Source: Flavobacterium restrictum (lineage in GTDB: Bacteria; Bacteroidota; Bacteroidia; Flavobacteriales; Flavobacteriaceae). Taken from it: a stretch of DNA of 64,000 bases. Numbering within the stretch: the stretch's first letter is position 1; each line of letters opens with the position of its first letter. The stretch lies in the NCBI RefSeq assembly GCF_007097245.1, contig NZ_VJZT01000012.1:1-64000 (forward strand), read 5' to 3'. The notes below the pieces were generated by a model. It had not been told where the DNA came from. It did no database searches and saw only the letters and a program-made list of their open reading frames with translations. Made by a program: the position numbers and the translations under genes. Of the stretch, positions 8,728-19,390 are shown in pieces.

Positions 8728-11094
8728 TTAGGCTTCGTCATCCGTTAGGTCTTCCTTTCGGGCTCTCTTTTTTTCAAAAGTCAAAACCAAAGCGGGCAAC
8801 ACCAGCAAATTAGCAAACATTGCAAAAAGCAACGTACAAGAAATCAATCCGCCCAAAGCGATGGTTCCGCTAAAACTAGAGAGCGTAAAAATGGCAAATC
8901 CAAAGATTAACACAATCGATGTGTAAAAGGTACTAATACCCGTTTCTTTCAAGGCACTAAACACTGATTTTTTGACTTTTTCGTTATTTTGTAATAAATC
9001 ATGGCGGTATTTTGCCATAAACTGAATGGCATTATCAACCGAAATTCCAAAGGCGATACTGAATACCAAAATAGTTGACGGCTTGAGCGGAATCCCAAAA
9101 TACCCCATCAATCCAGAGGTAATACAGAGTGGTAAAACATTAGTAATTACGGATGCCAAAACCATTTTGCCAGATCGAAACAAATAAGTCATTAATCCCG
9201 CAATCATCAAAATTGCAAAAATAAGGGATTCGATAAGGTTGTCTATCAAGTAGGAAGTTCCTTTCTGGAATACCAATGCTTTTCCGGTAAAGGTCACTTC
9301 ATAGCGGTCTTTCGGGAAAAGTATATCTGTTTTTTTACGCAACTTCGCTTCTACTTTAGCCATTTCTTCGGTGCCAATGTCTTTCATAAAAGTGGTGATT
9401 CGGGCGTATTGTCCAGTAGAATCAACGTAACTTTTCATGAGATTGTCTTTACTGTTTTTAGTTGCATTTTTGGCATAGGACAAGATAAATGTTTGCTCTT
9501 GCGAAGTGGGCAATTCGTAATATTCTGGTTTTCCGTTGTAGTAGGCTTGCTTGGAATATTTAACGAGATTGACAATCGAAACGGGTTTAGATAATTCAGG
9601 AATACTAGTAATAGTTTGTTGCAATTGATCCATTTTTTTCATGGTCGATAACTTCATAACGCCTTTTTTATGCTTGGTGTTAATCATTATTTCCAAAGGC
9701 ATGACACCATTAAATTCTTTTTCGAAAAATAAAATATCCTTAAAAAAAGAAGCGCTTTTGGGCATTTCGCCAATTAAACTTCCTGAAACTTTCATTTGCG
9801 AAACACCAATTATACTAAAAACGAGTAACAAACCATAAATTATGTAGATTGTTTTTCGTTTGTATTTCACTATGTTTTCGACCCAATTCAACAATCTTGA
9901 AATATAGGTTTTGGTCAAATGTTGCAAGTGTTTCTCTTTTGGAATGGGCATAAAACTATACACAATAGGCACCACAACAAGCGTTAGCAAATACACCGTT
10001 ATGACATTTATGGAGGTAACCAACCCAAATTCAAACAACAAGTCGTTGCCTGTAATCATAAAGGTTGCAAATCCAGCTGCCGTGGTAAGATTGGTCATCA
10101 AGGTCGAAACGCCAATGGTCGAAATCACGCGTTGCAAAGCTTTTGCCTGATTTTGATGGATTTTTATTTCTTGTTGGTATTTGTTAATCAAGAAAATACA
10201 GTTTGTGATACCAATAACAATTATTAGCGGCGGAATAATGGCCGTAAGAATTGTGATTTTGTAATGAAACAATCCCAAGGTTCCAAAAGACCACATAACC
10301 CCAAAAAGCAAAATACAAATCGAGATAAAAGTTGCCCGAAACGAACGAAAAAAGAAAAAGAAAATCAGCGAAGTAATCAGCAAAGCGGCGCCAATAAAAA
10401 GCCCAATTTCGCCTTTCATATTCTCGGCATTGATGGTTCTAATGTAAGGCATTCCCGAAACACGAAGATCAATCCCAGTGGTTTTTTCGAATTTTTCGAT
10501 TTTTGGAATTAGATTTTCGACTACAAATGTTTTTCGGTTGGGTGTGTTGACAATTTTTTTATTCAAATAAATCGCTGACCGAATGCTCCCTGATAGTTTG
10601 TTAAACAACAACCCTTCGTAAAAAGGGAGGTTATTAAAGAGTTCGAATTTTATTTTTTGAAGATAAGCCGGTTGTACCGTTTGGCTTTGATCAATAAGCG
10701 GCACAAGTTCAAATTTCTGGGCTATGGTATCTTTTTGCAGTTTTTTTAAATCATTTAAGGAGACAACAAGTTCCACTTCTTTGGCATTTTTTAAACCTGT
10801 CATAAGCTCATTCCACGCAGCAAAAGCTTTTGGAGTAAAAAAAGTATCGTCTTTGAAACCAATAACAATCAAGTTTCCCTCTTCGCCAAATTTGCTCAAA
10901 AAATCTTCGTATTGTTGGTTTACGATGTGCTTTTTGGGCAATAAATTAGCTTCGGTATAGGTCATGCCTAAATTTTTCCATTGCAAGGCTAGAAAAACGG
11001 TTAAGACCAAAATAACGGCTAAAATGGTGATTCTATTTTTAAGTACGATTCGGGCAATTGATTCCCAAAAACCGACTTTAATTTTCTTTCTCAT
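8728..11094 (-). CDS. RND/MMPL family transporter, HAE3 type
   Basis: A 788-residue inner-membrane protein with two repeats, each a large periplasmic loop followed by a cluster of transmembrane helices (about 230-400 and 620-780), preceded by a first helix near residue 30. The second bundle has 'VFSIAFGISVDNAIQFMAKY', the conserved helix-4 motif of this family. RND/MMPL proteins use the proton gradient to export lipids, sterol-like compounds or other hydrophobic molecules; the substrate here is unknown. I start it at the ATG at 11094 (MRKKIKVGF). A longer frame to 11142 would run through the TACATTTG promoter box at 11121-11114. Divergent from the antiporter gene. Confidence 0.88.
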   Translation of the reverse strand: MRKKIKVGFWESIARIVLKNRITILAVILVLTVFLALQWKNLGMTYTEANLLPKKHIVNQQYEDFLSKFGEEGNLIVIGFKDDTFFTPKAFAAWNELMTGLKNAKEVELVVSLNDLKKLQKDTIAQKFELVPLIDQSQTVQPAYLQKIKFELFNNLPFYEGLLFNKLSGSIRSAIYLNKKIVNTPNRKTFVVENLIPKIEKFEKTTGIDLRVSGMPYIRTINAENMKGEIGLFIGAALLITSLIFFFFFRSFRATFISICILLFGVMWSFGTLGLFHYKITILTAIIPPLIIVIGITNCIFLINKYQQEIKIHQNQAKALQRVISTIGVSTLMTNLTTAAGFATFMITGNDLLFEFGLVTSINVITVYLLTLVVVPIVYSFMPIPKEKHLQHLTKTYISRLLNWVENIVKYKRKTIYIIYGLLLVFSIIGVSQMKVSGSLIGEMPKSASFFKDILFFEKEFNGVMPLEIMINTKHKKGVMKLSTMKKMDQLQQTITSIPELSKPVSIVNLVKYSKQAYYNGKPEYYELPTSQEQTFILSYAKNATKNSKDNLMKSYVDSTGQYARITTFMKDIGTEEMAKVEAKLRKKTDILFPKDRYEVTFTGKALVFQKGTSYLIDNLIESLIFAILMIAGLMTYLFRSGKMVLASVITNVLPLCITSGLMGYFGIPLKPSTILVFSIAFGISVDNAIQFMAKYRHDLLQNNEKVKKSVFSALKETGISTFYTSIVLIFGFAIFTLSSFSGTIALGGLISCTLLFAMFANLLVLPALVLTFEKKRARKEDLTDDEA

Positions 11095-11113
11095 ATTTGA
11101 ATTAAAATGCGTG

Positions 11114-11121
11114 CAAATGTA
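11114..11121 (-). promoter_or_regulatory. -7 promoter box of the RND transporter gene
   Basis: Minus-strand TACATTTG matches TAnnTTTG, 19 bases before the ATG at 11094. It decides for the shorter start. Confidence 0.5.
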
Positions 11122-11230
11122 ATCAAAACCGCTAGAATTCATTTCGTTTAAGTAGTTTTTTTGATTTTTACTAGGTCAATTCCTTGTTTTTTTAACTTTA
11201 CAATAAGATAATTTTATGAGATATAAATTA

Positions 11231-11238
11231 TATATTTG
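11231..11238 (+). promoter_or_regulatory. -7 promoter box of the antiporter gene
   Basis: TATATTTG matches TAnnTTTG and lies 52 bases before the ATG at 11291. No good -33 element. Confidence 0.45.
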
Positions 11239-11290
11239 ATTTCGTCATCTTTGTGTATATTTCAGAGAGATTAGACTACATCAAAAAAAT

Positions 11291-13561
11291 ATGAAAAAGT
11301 ATAAAAATACATTGTTCTATTTTGGTATAACTGGAGGATTTACAGCTCTAATGTACTGGATTATAAGACAAGGCAAGCATTTAGAAGCAACTAAAACCAT
11401 TGTTGCGCCTGTGGTCGAAAACAATTCATGGAGTGCCTTTTTGGGTGCAATGCAGCATAATTTTCAGGATCCTTTGGCGATACTTTTACTCCAAATTATT
11501 ACAATAATTGTGGTGGCGCGCATTTTTGGATGGATTTTCAAAAAAATCGGGCAACCTTCCGTAATTGGTGAAATTATTGCTGGAATTGCACTTGGACCCT
11601 CTTTATTAGGCATGTATTTTCCTGAATTTTCGGCGATTTTATTCCCCGCAGATTCATTAGGAAATTTAAAATTCTTGAGCCAAATAGGGTTAATCCTTTT
11701 CATGTTTGTTATAGGAATGGAACTGGATTTGAAAGTACTCAAAAACAGAGCCAACGAGGCTGTTGTCATCAGCCATGCCAGTATTGTATTCCCTTTTACG
11801 TTAGGGATTGGACTGGCGTATTTTGTGTACAATAGTTTTGCTCCTCAAGGGGTTAAATTCTTGTCGTTCAGTTTGTTTATGGGTATTGCTATGAGTATTA
11901 CGGCTTTTCCAGTTTTGGCTCGAATTGTGCAAGAACGAGGTATTCATAAAACAAAGTTAGGTGCCATTGTTATTACCTGCGCTGCTGCCGATGATATTAC
12001 GGCTTGGTGCATTCTAGCGGTGGTGATTGCTATTGTAAAAGCAGGAACTTTTGTGAGTTCACTATATGTTATTTCGCTGGCAATTGGGTATGTGTTAATT
12101 ATGCTTTTCATCGTAAAACCTTTTTTGAAACGAATAGGTGATTTATACGCTACCAAAGATGCGATTGTAAAACCAGTTGTTGCCATCTTTTTTCTAACAC
12201 TTATTCTATCGTCTTATGCCACCGAAGTAATTGGTATTCACGCCTTATTTGGTGCTTTTATGACGGGAGTAATCATGCCCGATGTAGCTAAATTTAGAAA
12301 CATATTTATCGAAAAAGTTGAGGACATATCGGTTATTTTATTATTGCCTTTGTTTTTTGTATTCACAGGTTTGCGAACCGAAATTGGATTGATTAACGAT
12401 CCTTATTTATGGAAAGTGACAGGTTTTATTATACTTGTAGCCGTAGTTGGAAAGTTTTTTGGTAGTGCACTAGCAGCCAAATTTGTGGGTCAAAATTGGC
12501 GTGATAGCTTGACTATTGGTGCCTTGATGAACACACGAGGATTGATGGAATTAATTGTTTTGAATATTGGTTTAGAACTAAAAGTCCTAACACCCGAAGT
12601 GTTTACCATGATGGTTATCATGGCATTAGTAACCACGTTTATGACGGGTCCAGCACTAAATTTGATTAACTTTATTTTCAAAACCAAAGATGTTGCCGAT
12701 GTAGAAGTCGATATTCGTTCGGATGTGTATCGCATTTTGATCTCTTTTGGCAATAATGAAAAAGGGAAATCCTTATTGCGATTGGCAAATAGTTTGGTCA
12801 AAAAACAAAAAAACACTTCCTCCATTACCGCCATGCACTTGTCATTAAGCGACGAAATGCACCCTTTTAATATGGAAGATAAAGAAAAAAATAGCTTTAT
12901 TCCCATTGAAGAAGAATCCAAGTTATTGAAACAAGAAATTACTACCATTTTTAAAGCCACCATAGATATCGAAACCGAAATTACGGATATTGCCAATCAA
13001 GGCGATTATGATTTGCTATTGGTTGGTTTAGGGAAATCCATTTTTGAGGGTACTTTATTGGGCAAAGTCATTGGTTTTACCACTAGAATCATCAATCCCG
13101 AACGTTTGATGGATAAGTTTACTGGCAAAGAAGGGCTGTTTGTCAACTCCCCTTTTGATGAAAGAACCAGGCAAATAGTACTAAAAGCCAAAATGCCACT
13201 GGGAATTTTAATTGACAAAGAACTACAAAAAGTAGATCAGGTATTCATTCCCATTTTCAATTCCGAAGATTCCTTTTTGATTGATTATGCACAAAAATTA
13301 ATTTTCAATAACAATTCGAAAGTGGTTGTTTTAGATGTAAATGGTCACATTAATACTAATTTTGTTATTGGTAATGCCATTAGCTCTTTGGAACTAAAAT
13401 ACCCAAACAACATTAGTTTGCATGATGATAGAATTATAAAAAAGGAGTTTTTGGCCAAACAAGATTTAATGATTATTAGCCTCGAAAGCTGGAAAGCATT
13501 AGTTGATTCTAGAAGCATTTGGTTGAGTGGCGTGCCTTCAGTTTTGATTATAAAGCCTTGA
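11291..13561 (+). CDS. Cation:proton antiporter, CPA2 family, with C-terminal regulatory domain
   Basis: A 756-residue membrane protein. After an N-terminal helix (about 10-28) and a second (about 65-85) comes the Na+/H+ exchanger domain (about 70-465) of some 12 helices. It includes GQPSVIGEIIAGIALGPS, the discontinuous-helix segment ITCAAADDITAW and the motif NTRGLMELIVL. The C-terminal ~290 residues are soluble and resemble tandem universal-stress-protein folds (GDYDLLLVGLGKS, VLIIKP), as in several CPA2 exchangers. It would exchange K+ or Na+ for protons. Divergent from the RND transporter. A terminator lies 180 bases beyond the stop. Confidence 0.9.
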   Translation: MKKYKNTLFYFGITGGFTALMYWIIRQGKHLEATKTIVAPVVENNSWSAFLGAMQHNFQDPLAILLLQIITIIVVARIFGWIFKKIGQPSVIGEIIAGIALGPSLLGMYFPEFSAILFPADSLGNLKFLSQIGLILFMFVIGMELDLKVLKNRANEAVVISHASIVFPFTLGIGLAYFVYNSFAPQGVKFLSFSLFMGIAMSITAFPVLARIVQERGIHKTKLGAIVITCAAADDITAWCILAVVIAIVKAGTFVSSLYVISLAIGYVLIMLFIVKPFLKRIGDLYATKDAIVKPVVAIFFLTLILSSYATEVIGIHALFGAFMTGVIMPDVAKFRNIFIEKVEDISVILLLPLFFVFTGLRTEIGLINDPYLWKVTGFIILVAVVGKFFGSALAAKFVGQNWRDSLTIGALMNTRGLMELIVLNIGLELKVLTPEVFTMMVIMALVTTFMTGPALNLINFIFKTKDVADVEVDIRSDVYRILISFGNNEKGKSLLRLANSLVKKQKNTSSITAMHLSLSDEMHPFNMEDKEKNSFIPIEEESKLLKQEITTIFKATIDIETEITDIANQGDYDLLLVGLGKSIFEGTLLGKVIGFTTRIINPERLMDKFTGKEGLFVNSPFDERTRQIVLKAKMPLGILIDKELQKVDQVFIPIFNSEDSFLIDYAQKLIFNNNSKVVVLDVNGHINTNFVIGNAISSLELKYPNNISLHDDRIIKKEFLAKQDLMIISLESWKALVDSRSIWLSGVPSVLIIKP

Positions 13562-13740
13562 TTTCCATATTTTAAGACATACCACAAATTGGACTAGGCA
13601 ATATTTGCGTTAGGAATTAAACGAGGTAATACCTCCGATTAATTTCATTTCTTATGTAATATAATACCTGTGCAAACTCTTAATTTTGTTGTCATATCTA
13701 CCAAACAATTCTACGTTTCGTTGACTCAAAAACAATAAAA

Positions 13741-13773
13741 AAAACCATCAAAATGACTCTTGATGGTTTTTTT
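13741..13773. terminator. Bidirectional terminator between the antiporter and nuoN
   Basis: AAAACCATCAA (13741-13751) pairs with TTGATGGTTTT (13760-13770), with an A-run before and T-run after. It serves the antiporter on the plus strand and the end of the nuo operon on the minus strand. Confidence 0.85.
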
Positions 13774-13795
13774 ATATATTTTTTTTGCAAAGAAA

Positions 13796-15166
13796 TTAAG
13801 CCAATAAATCCAAAATAACGGAAGGGAATAATCCTATGATTACATTCAAAACCAATGCTACAATGGCAACTGCATAAATCAAAAAGGGTTTACCCGTTCT
13901 AGTTTCATTTGGTTCTTTACCATACATGGCTAGAATTAATTTAAAATAATATCCCACGCTTATAATTGAATTGATAACTGCAGCAATTACAACAACCAAA
14001 TAACCCGCTTGAATTGTTTGACTGAACAAAACTAATTTGGCAAAAAATCCAGCAAATATTGGTATTCCAGCCATCGATAATAGCGCACCTGTAAGAACAG
14101 CAGCTAACAAAGGATTGGTTTTTCCAAGTCCGTGAAAATTGGTAATATCTTCGTTATTTTGGTTTTTGCAAACGTATAAAATCACACTAAAAGCAGCGAT
14201 TCCAGCCAGGGAATAAGCAGTTGCGTAATACAATAAGCTTCCTGCGGACGTTGTAATGCTCAATAAAGTCATGAGCATAAATCCAGCATGTGAAACCCCT
14301 GAAAAAGCTAACATTCGTTTGACGTTGGCTTGTTTTAATGCCATGATATTCCCAACTGTCATCGAAGCGATAGAAATCACTACAATCACCATTTGAAATC
14401 CGTAATTAATATCTGCATTCATTGCCGATAATAATTTATACAAAGTCGCCATAGCCACCACTTTTGCCAAAGTACTCATCGTAGCCGTAGTTAATGCTGG
14501 TGAACCTTCGTAAACATCTGGTGCCCAAAAATGGAAAGGCACTGCGGCAACCTTAAAGAACATGCCAATAGTTACTAACACAATTCCAATTGGAAACCAA
14601 ATAGGCAACTCGGCGGATTGTGACATTTCGCTGATTTCAGCAATATCAAATGTTCCCATTGCACCGTAAATCATGCAAATTCCAAACAAGATAATTCCAG
14701 AAGCAAAGGAACCCATCAAGAAATATTTCATTCCTGCTTCGTTACTTTTCAAATTCATTCGGTTACTGGCCGCGAGAATGTATAGCGAAATTGATAATAC
14801 TTCGATTCCTAAAAAGAACATGGCCAAATTGCCAAAAGAAACCATCGCAACAGCTCCACAAAGTAAAAATATTTTTATGGCAATAAAATCCGAAAGTTTA
14901 CTTTGATGATTTTCGTAGAAATTATGACTTAATGCTACCAAGAAAATCGTTAAAACAATAAATAAACTCGAAAAGCAAACCGAAAATTTATTGACCACAA
15001 TCATGTTGTTGTAGTAACTGTTTGGAGCATTGTATTCGGAAATTGTTAATCCAAGTACGCCCAACAAACCAATTATTGTTATGGGAATAATGGCTTTTCT
15101 GAAATCTAGTATTTCAAATAAAAGGCATAAAACACCTAATCCTATTATAGCTATTAATGTATTCAT
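13796..15166 (-). CDS. nuoN: NADH-quinone oxidoreductase subunit N
   Basis: A 456-residue inner-membrane subunit of complex I with about 14 transmembrane helices. It is one of the three antiporter-like proton-pumping subunits. The conserved lysine region AAVPFHFWAPDVYEGSP and the later KRMLAFSGVSHAGFML are visible. Last gene of the operon, 12 bases after nuoM. Ends 23 bases before the terminator. Confidence 0.96.
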   Translation of the reverse strand: MNTLIAIIGLGVLCLLFEILDFRKAIIPITIIGLLGVLGLTISEYNAPNSYYNNMIVVNKFSVCFSSLFIVLTIFLVALSHNFYENHQSKLSDFIAIKIFLLCGAVAMVSFGNLAMFFLGIEVLSISLYILAASNRMNLKSNEAGMKYFLMGSFASGIILFGICMIYGAMGTFDIAEISEMSQSAELPIWFPIGIVLVTIGMFFKVAAVPFHFWAPDVYEGSPALTTATMSTLAKVVAMATLYKLLSAMNADINYGFQMVIVVISIASMTVGNIMALKQANVKRMLAFSGVSHAGFMLMTLLSITTSAGSLLYYATAYSLAGIAAFSVILYVCKNQNNEDITNFHGLGKTNPLLAAVLTGALLSMAGIPIFAGFFAKLVLFSQTIQAGYLVVVIAAVINSIISVGYYFKLILAMYGKEPNETRTGKPFLIYAVAIVALVLNVIIGLFPSVILDLLA

Positions 15167-15178
15167 TTTTTTATTTGA

Positions 15179-16621
15179 CTAGTTAATTCGATTAATTTGG
15201 GTTAAAATTTCTTCTAGACTTGGTGTGATCAAATCTATAATTGGTTTTGGATACAGACCAAAAAAGAACAATACAGCAACGATTAGTACTAATGTGATTC
15301 CTTCATTGGCAGTTACATCGGCAAAAATACGTTTGTTAGTTTCTCCCAACATGGTGTATTGAAACATTTTCAACATATAATAAGCGCCCAAAATAATGGT
15401 CGTTCCTCCCAAAACAGCAAACCAAACATTGATTTGAGACAAACTGTATAAAACCGTAAATTCTCCTACAAAGTTAAATGTGGTAGGTAACGCTACAGAT
15501 GCCAATACCAATAGTAAAAATAAGGAAGTGAATTTGGGCGTTTGTGCACGGATACCACCCATTTCGGCTATAGTTCTTGTTTCATATCTTCTAAAAATGA
15601 TTTCGGCTACAAAAAATAATCCCACAACTACAAATCCGTGAGCAATCATTTGCAAAACCGAACCTCTCAATCCATCAAGTGTCAAAGTGTAGGTTCCTGC
15701 GGAAATCAGCCCAACGTGTGCTAATGATGAATACGCCAATAATTTTTTCAAATCTTTTTGTCTCAAAGCCACGATCGAACCATAAATAACGCCCGCAATT
15801 CCAATCCCAATCAAGACAGGTAAATACTCTTTTGCGGCAAGTGGAGCCAATGGTAATTGCCAACGGATAACGCTGTACAATCCCATTTTTAACATAATCC
15901 CAGAAAGTAACATTGTCCCAACGGTAGGTGCTTTTTGATACACATTGGCTTGCCAAGTGTGAAAAGGAATCAAAGGAATTTTGATGGCATACGCCAAAAA
16001 GAAAGCCAAGAAAATCCACAATTGTTCGCTAGAGGATAAGTTAAGTTTGTATAAATCTTCAATCAAGAAACTGCCTGCTTTGAGGTACAAATAAACAAAA
16101 GCGACAAGCATAAATAAAGATCCAGCAAGCGTGTAAATAAAGAATTTCACCACTGCTTTTTTGCGATCTTCGGCATCGCCATTTCCCCAAATCAATGCGA
16201 TGAAGTAAATAGGAATAAGTGCTAACTCCCAAAATATGTAATACAAAAGCCCATCTGATGCCAGGAATGTTCCTGTCATTGCAAACGACATAAATAGGAT
16301 TAAGGCATAAAATGCTTTTGAATTTTTATATTCATTTCCAAAAGAAGAAAAGATGATAATAGGAGTTAGTGCTGTTGTCAAAAGCACCATAGCTAACGAA
16401 AGTCCATCGGCTTTTAAGGCAAAGGATACATTAGGTTGTGTAATCCATCGTGTAATAAAACTGATGTTTTCACCCAAATTATAATGGTTTAATAAAACGA
16501 TAGTGCAACCAAGTGATGCCAAACCAAAGAACAAAGCTACTTTTGATGCCAGTTTATCGCCAGCAAGATAAGTGACAATAGCACCAACCAAAAGCAGTAT
16601 TAGTAGAAGAGATACATTCAT
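15179..16621 (-). CDS. nuoM: NADH-quinone oxidoreductase subunit M
   Basis: A 480-residue antiporter-like subunit of complex I, with about 14 helices. The glutamate of helix 5 (IFWELALIPIYF) and the pumping-channel motif KIPLIPFHTWQANVYQ, followed by KDLKKLLAYSSLAHVGLI, are present. It lies 9 bases after nuoL and 12 before nuoN, so translation is probably coupled. Confidence 0.97.
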   Translation of the reverse strand: MNVSLLLILLLVGAIVTYLAGDKLASKVALFFGLASLGCTIVLLNHYNLGENISFITRWITQPNVSFALKADGLSLAMVLLTTALTPIIIFSSFGNEYKNSKAFYALILFMSFAMTGTFLASDGLLYYIFWELALIPIYFIALIWGNGDAEDRKKAVVKFFIYTLAGSLFMLVAFVYLYLKAGSFLIEDLYKLNLSSSEQLWIFLAFFLAYAIKIPLIPFHTWQANVYQKAPTVGTMLLSGIMLKMGLYSVIRWQLPLAPLAAKEYLPVLIGIGIAGVIYGSIVALRQKDLKKLLAYSSLAHVGLISAGTYTLTLDGLRGSVLQMIAHGFVVVGLFFVAEIIFRRYETRTIAEMGGIRAQTPKFTSLFLLLVLASVALPTTFNFVGEFTVLYSLSQINVWFAVLGGTTIILGAYYMLKMFQYTMLGETNKRIFADVTANEGITLVLIVAVLFFFGLYPKPIIDLITPSLEEILTQINRIN

Positions 16622-16630
16622 AATATAGAA

Positions 16631-18529
16631 TTATTGTTGAGCTAAAAATAAATAGGAAACAATGGCACAAAGCCCTAATACGAAAGCAAAAAGATACAAT
16701 CCAATACTTCCATTTTGTACTTTTTTGCCATAAAAACCAATTTCGTTCGTTACTTTTCCGAATCCAAAAACCAATGCCGACAAACTCGTTTCGACAATGT
16801 CTCTAAAGAAACGGGACAATTCGTTTATCGTTTTTACAAAAACAAAATTGTAAATTTCATCTACATAATATTTGTTGTACAATACTTTAGAGAATCCAGT
16901 AATTGCAGCGTCTTCGGCAGGAACAGTATTTTGTTTGTTGTATTTGATGTACGCAATAGCAATTCCCACTACTCCACCAATAACGGCAAGTGTCATCAAT
17001 AGGTATTCGGTGCTGCCTAAACCATGTTCTTCTGTCGCTACTTTCGTGAAAAGTGGCGCTAAATACCCGTTTAACCAATTGTATTCTGGAAAAGGCAAGC
17101 TAATGATACCGCCAATTGTTGCCAAAACAGCCAATACAATTAAAGGAAATGTGATCAAAGCAGGACTTTCGTGCAAATGGTGTTTTTGCTCTGCCGTTCC
17201 TCTAAATTCGTTGAAGAATGTTAAATACATCAATCGGAACATATAAAATGCCGTCATGATAGATGCAATAGAAGCCACTACCCAAAGTGGAATACTATGT
17301 TCAAAAGCGACTAATAAAATTTCATCTTTGGAGAAAAATCCAGAAAATAGCGGTATTCCAGAAATTGCTAATGAAGCAATAAGCATCGTGATATAGGTAA
17401 TAGGCATCGCTTTCTTCAAACCACCCATTTTACGCATGTCTTGTTCGCCATGCAAACCGTGAATCACAGATCCTGACCCCAAGAACAAACACGCTTTAAA
17501 GAAAGCATGTGTGATTACATGAAAAACAGCTACTTCATAAGCACCCAATCCCAAAGCCAAAAACATCAATCCCAGTTGCGAAACCGTAGAATACGCCAAG
17601 ACTTTTTTAATATCATTTTGAACCAAACCTATTGTAGCGGCTACTAATGCTGTAATCGCACCAATAATTGCAATAATAGTTTGTACTTGTGGAGCCAAAT
17701 CAAAAACAAAATTTAATCTTGTAATCATAAAAATCCCTGCAGTTACCATTGTCGCTGCATGTATCAATGCCGAAACTGGTGTTGGCCCCGCCATCGCATC
17801 AGGCAACCACGTATACAAAGGAATTTGTGCCGATTTTCCGCAAGCGCCTATGAACAAACAAAATGCCGCTATGGAGATCCAATATGTATTTAAATTTGTG
17901 GCACCAGTAATTGCAGTTTTTAAACTAACATAATCTAATGTCGAAAATAAATTTCCAATGATAAAAATCCCAACGAGTAATCCTAAATCTCCAATTCTAT
18001 TCATAATGAATGCTTTCTTGGCAGCATCATTAAAATGTTGATTTTTATACCAAAAACCAATCAATAAGTAGGAACAAAGTCCCACGCCTTCCCAACCAAT
18101 GAATAATACCAATAAGTTGCTACCCACAACGAGTAGTATCATAAAGAAAATAAATAGGTTCAGGTAGGCAAAAAAGGAGTGCATTTTTTCATCATCGTGC
18201 ATATAACTGAACGAATACAAATGGATTAAAGCACCTATACCAGTTACAAATAACAACCATAAAACGGATAATTGGTCTAACAAGAAACCAAAATTCACCT
18301 TAATATTGCTTATTTGAATCCAGTCAAACAATGCAATCGATAGGGGTTGTTTTGTGTTGTTTATTTGCATAAAAAAATAAAGCGTTGCGACAAATGAAAC
18401 CACAACCGAAACCGTTCCAATCATTCCAGAAACTGATTTTCCTAAACTTTTTCCGAAAAAGACATTGATTAAAAACCCTAAAAAAGGAGCGAGAACTAAA
18501 ACTAAAGCTATGTTGGTATTCATTTCCAT
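16631..18529 (-). CDS. nuoL: NADH-quinone oxidoreductase subunit L
   Basis: A 632-residue antiporter-like subunit at the distal end of the complex I membrane arm. It has about 16 helices and the long C-terminal amphipathic helix that runs along the arm. Motifs include FIGWEGVGLCSYLLIGFW, GKSAQIPLYTWLPDAM and NDIKKVLAYSTVSQLGLM. Its start codon overlaps the nuoK stop by one base. An in-frame ATG two codons downstream (MNTNIALV) is an alternative start. Confidence 0.97.
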   Translation of the reverse strand: MEMNTNIALVLVLAPFLGFLINVFFGKSLGKSVSGMIGTVSVVVSFVATLYFFMQINNTKQPLSIALFDWIQISNIKVNFGFLLDQLSVLWLLFVTGIGALIHLYSFSYMHDDEKMHSFFAYLNLFIFFMILLVVGSNLLVLFIGWEGVGLCSYLLIGFWYKNQHFNDAAKKAFIMNRIGDLGLLVGIFIIGNLFSTLDYVSLKTAITGATNLNTYWISIAAFCLFIGACGKSAQIPLYTWLPDAMAGPTPVSALIHAATMVTAGIFMITRLNFVFDLAPQVQTIIAIIGAITALVAATIGLVQNDIKKVLAYSTVSQLGLMFLALGLGAYEVAVFHVITHAFFKACLFLGSGSVIHGLHGEQDMRKMGGLKKAMPITYITMLIASLAISGIPLFSGFFSKDEILLVAFEHSIPLWVVASIASIMTAFYMFRLMYLTFFNEFRGTAEQKHHLHESPALITFPLIVLAVLATIGGIISLPFPEYNWLNGYLAPLFTKVATEEHGLGSTEYLLMTLAVIGGVVGIAIAYIKYNKQNTVPAEDAAITGFSKVLYNKYYVDEIYNFVFVKTINELSRFFRDIVETSLSALVFGFGKVTNEIGFYGKKVQNGSIGLYLFAFVLGLCAIVSYLFLAQQ

Positions 18530-18849
18530 TATCCTTTTAAGTTTTTCAAATTATCAATTGTAATGGATCCTAAATTTCTAAAAATAGAAACCAAAATTGC
18601 CAATCCCACCGCAACTTCTGCAGCGGCTACTGCCATCGAAAAAAACACAAAAACCTGTCCTTGTGCATCTTGATGGTACGTAGAGAAGGCAACAAACAAT
18701 AAGTTCACGGCATTTAACATGATTTCAATCGACATAAATACGATGATGGCATTTCGTCTATACAAAACTCCAAAAACGCCTATACAAAAAAGGATAACGC
18801 TCAAGAAGATATAGTTTTCAATACCAATCTGATTTAAAATATTATTCAT
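18529..18849 (-). CDS. nuoK: NADH-quinone oxidoreductase subunit K
   Basis: A 106-residue subunit with three helices. The conserved membrane glutamates are in [14 protein letters not shown] and [13 protein letters not shown]. It is part of the quinone-proximal proton path. One base lies between it and nuoJ, and it overlaps nuoL by one base. Confidence 0.96.
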   Translation of the reverse strand: MNNILNQIGIENYIFLSVILFCIGVFGVLYRRNAIIVFMSIEIMLNAVNLLFVAFSTYHQDAQGQVFVFFSMAVAAAEVAVGLAILVSIFRNLGSITIDNLKNLKG

Positions 18850-18850
18850 C

Positions 18851-19390
18851 TTATTTTTCTAGTTTTTCTTTTTTAGACAATAAAACCGTTCCAATCATTG
18901 CTACCAATAACAATATCGATGCAAATTCAAAAGGAACCATATACTCGTTCAACAACACTTTCCCCAACACTTTTATAGATTGAAAATCTTCTCCACTAGA
19001 GTCGTAATCACCAACTATAGGTTTCGAATTAATAAATATGGCAATCAAAACAATACAAATTAAACAAAAAGATACAATTGCTCCAAGCCTTGTAATTCGG
19101 GGTTTGTGTACCTCATGTTCTTCATTCAAATTCATTAACATAATCGTAAACAGGAACAAAATCATAATAGCCCCAGAATATACTATTATATGTACAATGG
19201 CCAAAAATTGAGCATTCAACAACAAATAATGACCCGCAATCGAGAAAAAACAAATGACCAAATAAATGGCACTATGTATAGGATTCCGACTAAAAATAGT
19301 CAAAAAAGCAGTCGCTAACGTGATGATTGCTAGAATACAAAAAACAATTTGTACAGGCGTCGCATGAGCTAAATCAGGTATGTGTATCAT
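18851..19390 (-). CDS. nuoJ: NADH-quinone oxidoreductase subunit J
   Basis: A 179-residue membrane subunit of complex I with five helices. The conserved third helix ([20 protein letters not shown]) includes the tyrosine and pi-bulge region linked to coupling. It overlaps the nuoI stop by one base and ends one base before nuoK. Confidence 0.95.
   Translation of the reverse strand: MIHIPDLAHATPVQIVFCILAIITLATAFLTIFSRNPIHSAIYLVICFFSIAGHYLLLNAQFLAIVHIIVYSGAIMILFLFTIMLMNLNEEHEVHKPRITRLGAIVSFCLICIVLIAIFINSKPIVGDYDSSGEDFQSIKVLGKVLLNEYMVPFEFASILLLVAMIGTVLLSKKEKLEK

Noticed and set aside
13623..13635. Small palindrome GAGGTAATACCTC
   Set aside because: Only 6-bp arms, no T-run, no gene start in operator distance; expected by chance in a window this size.
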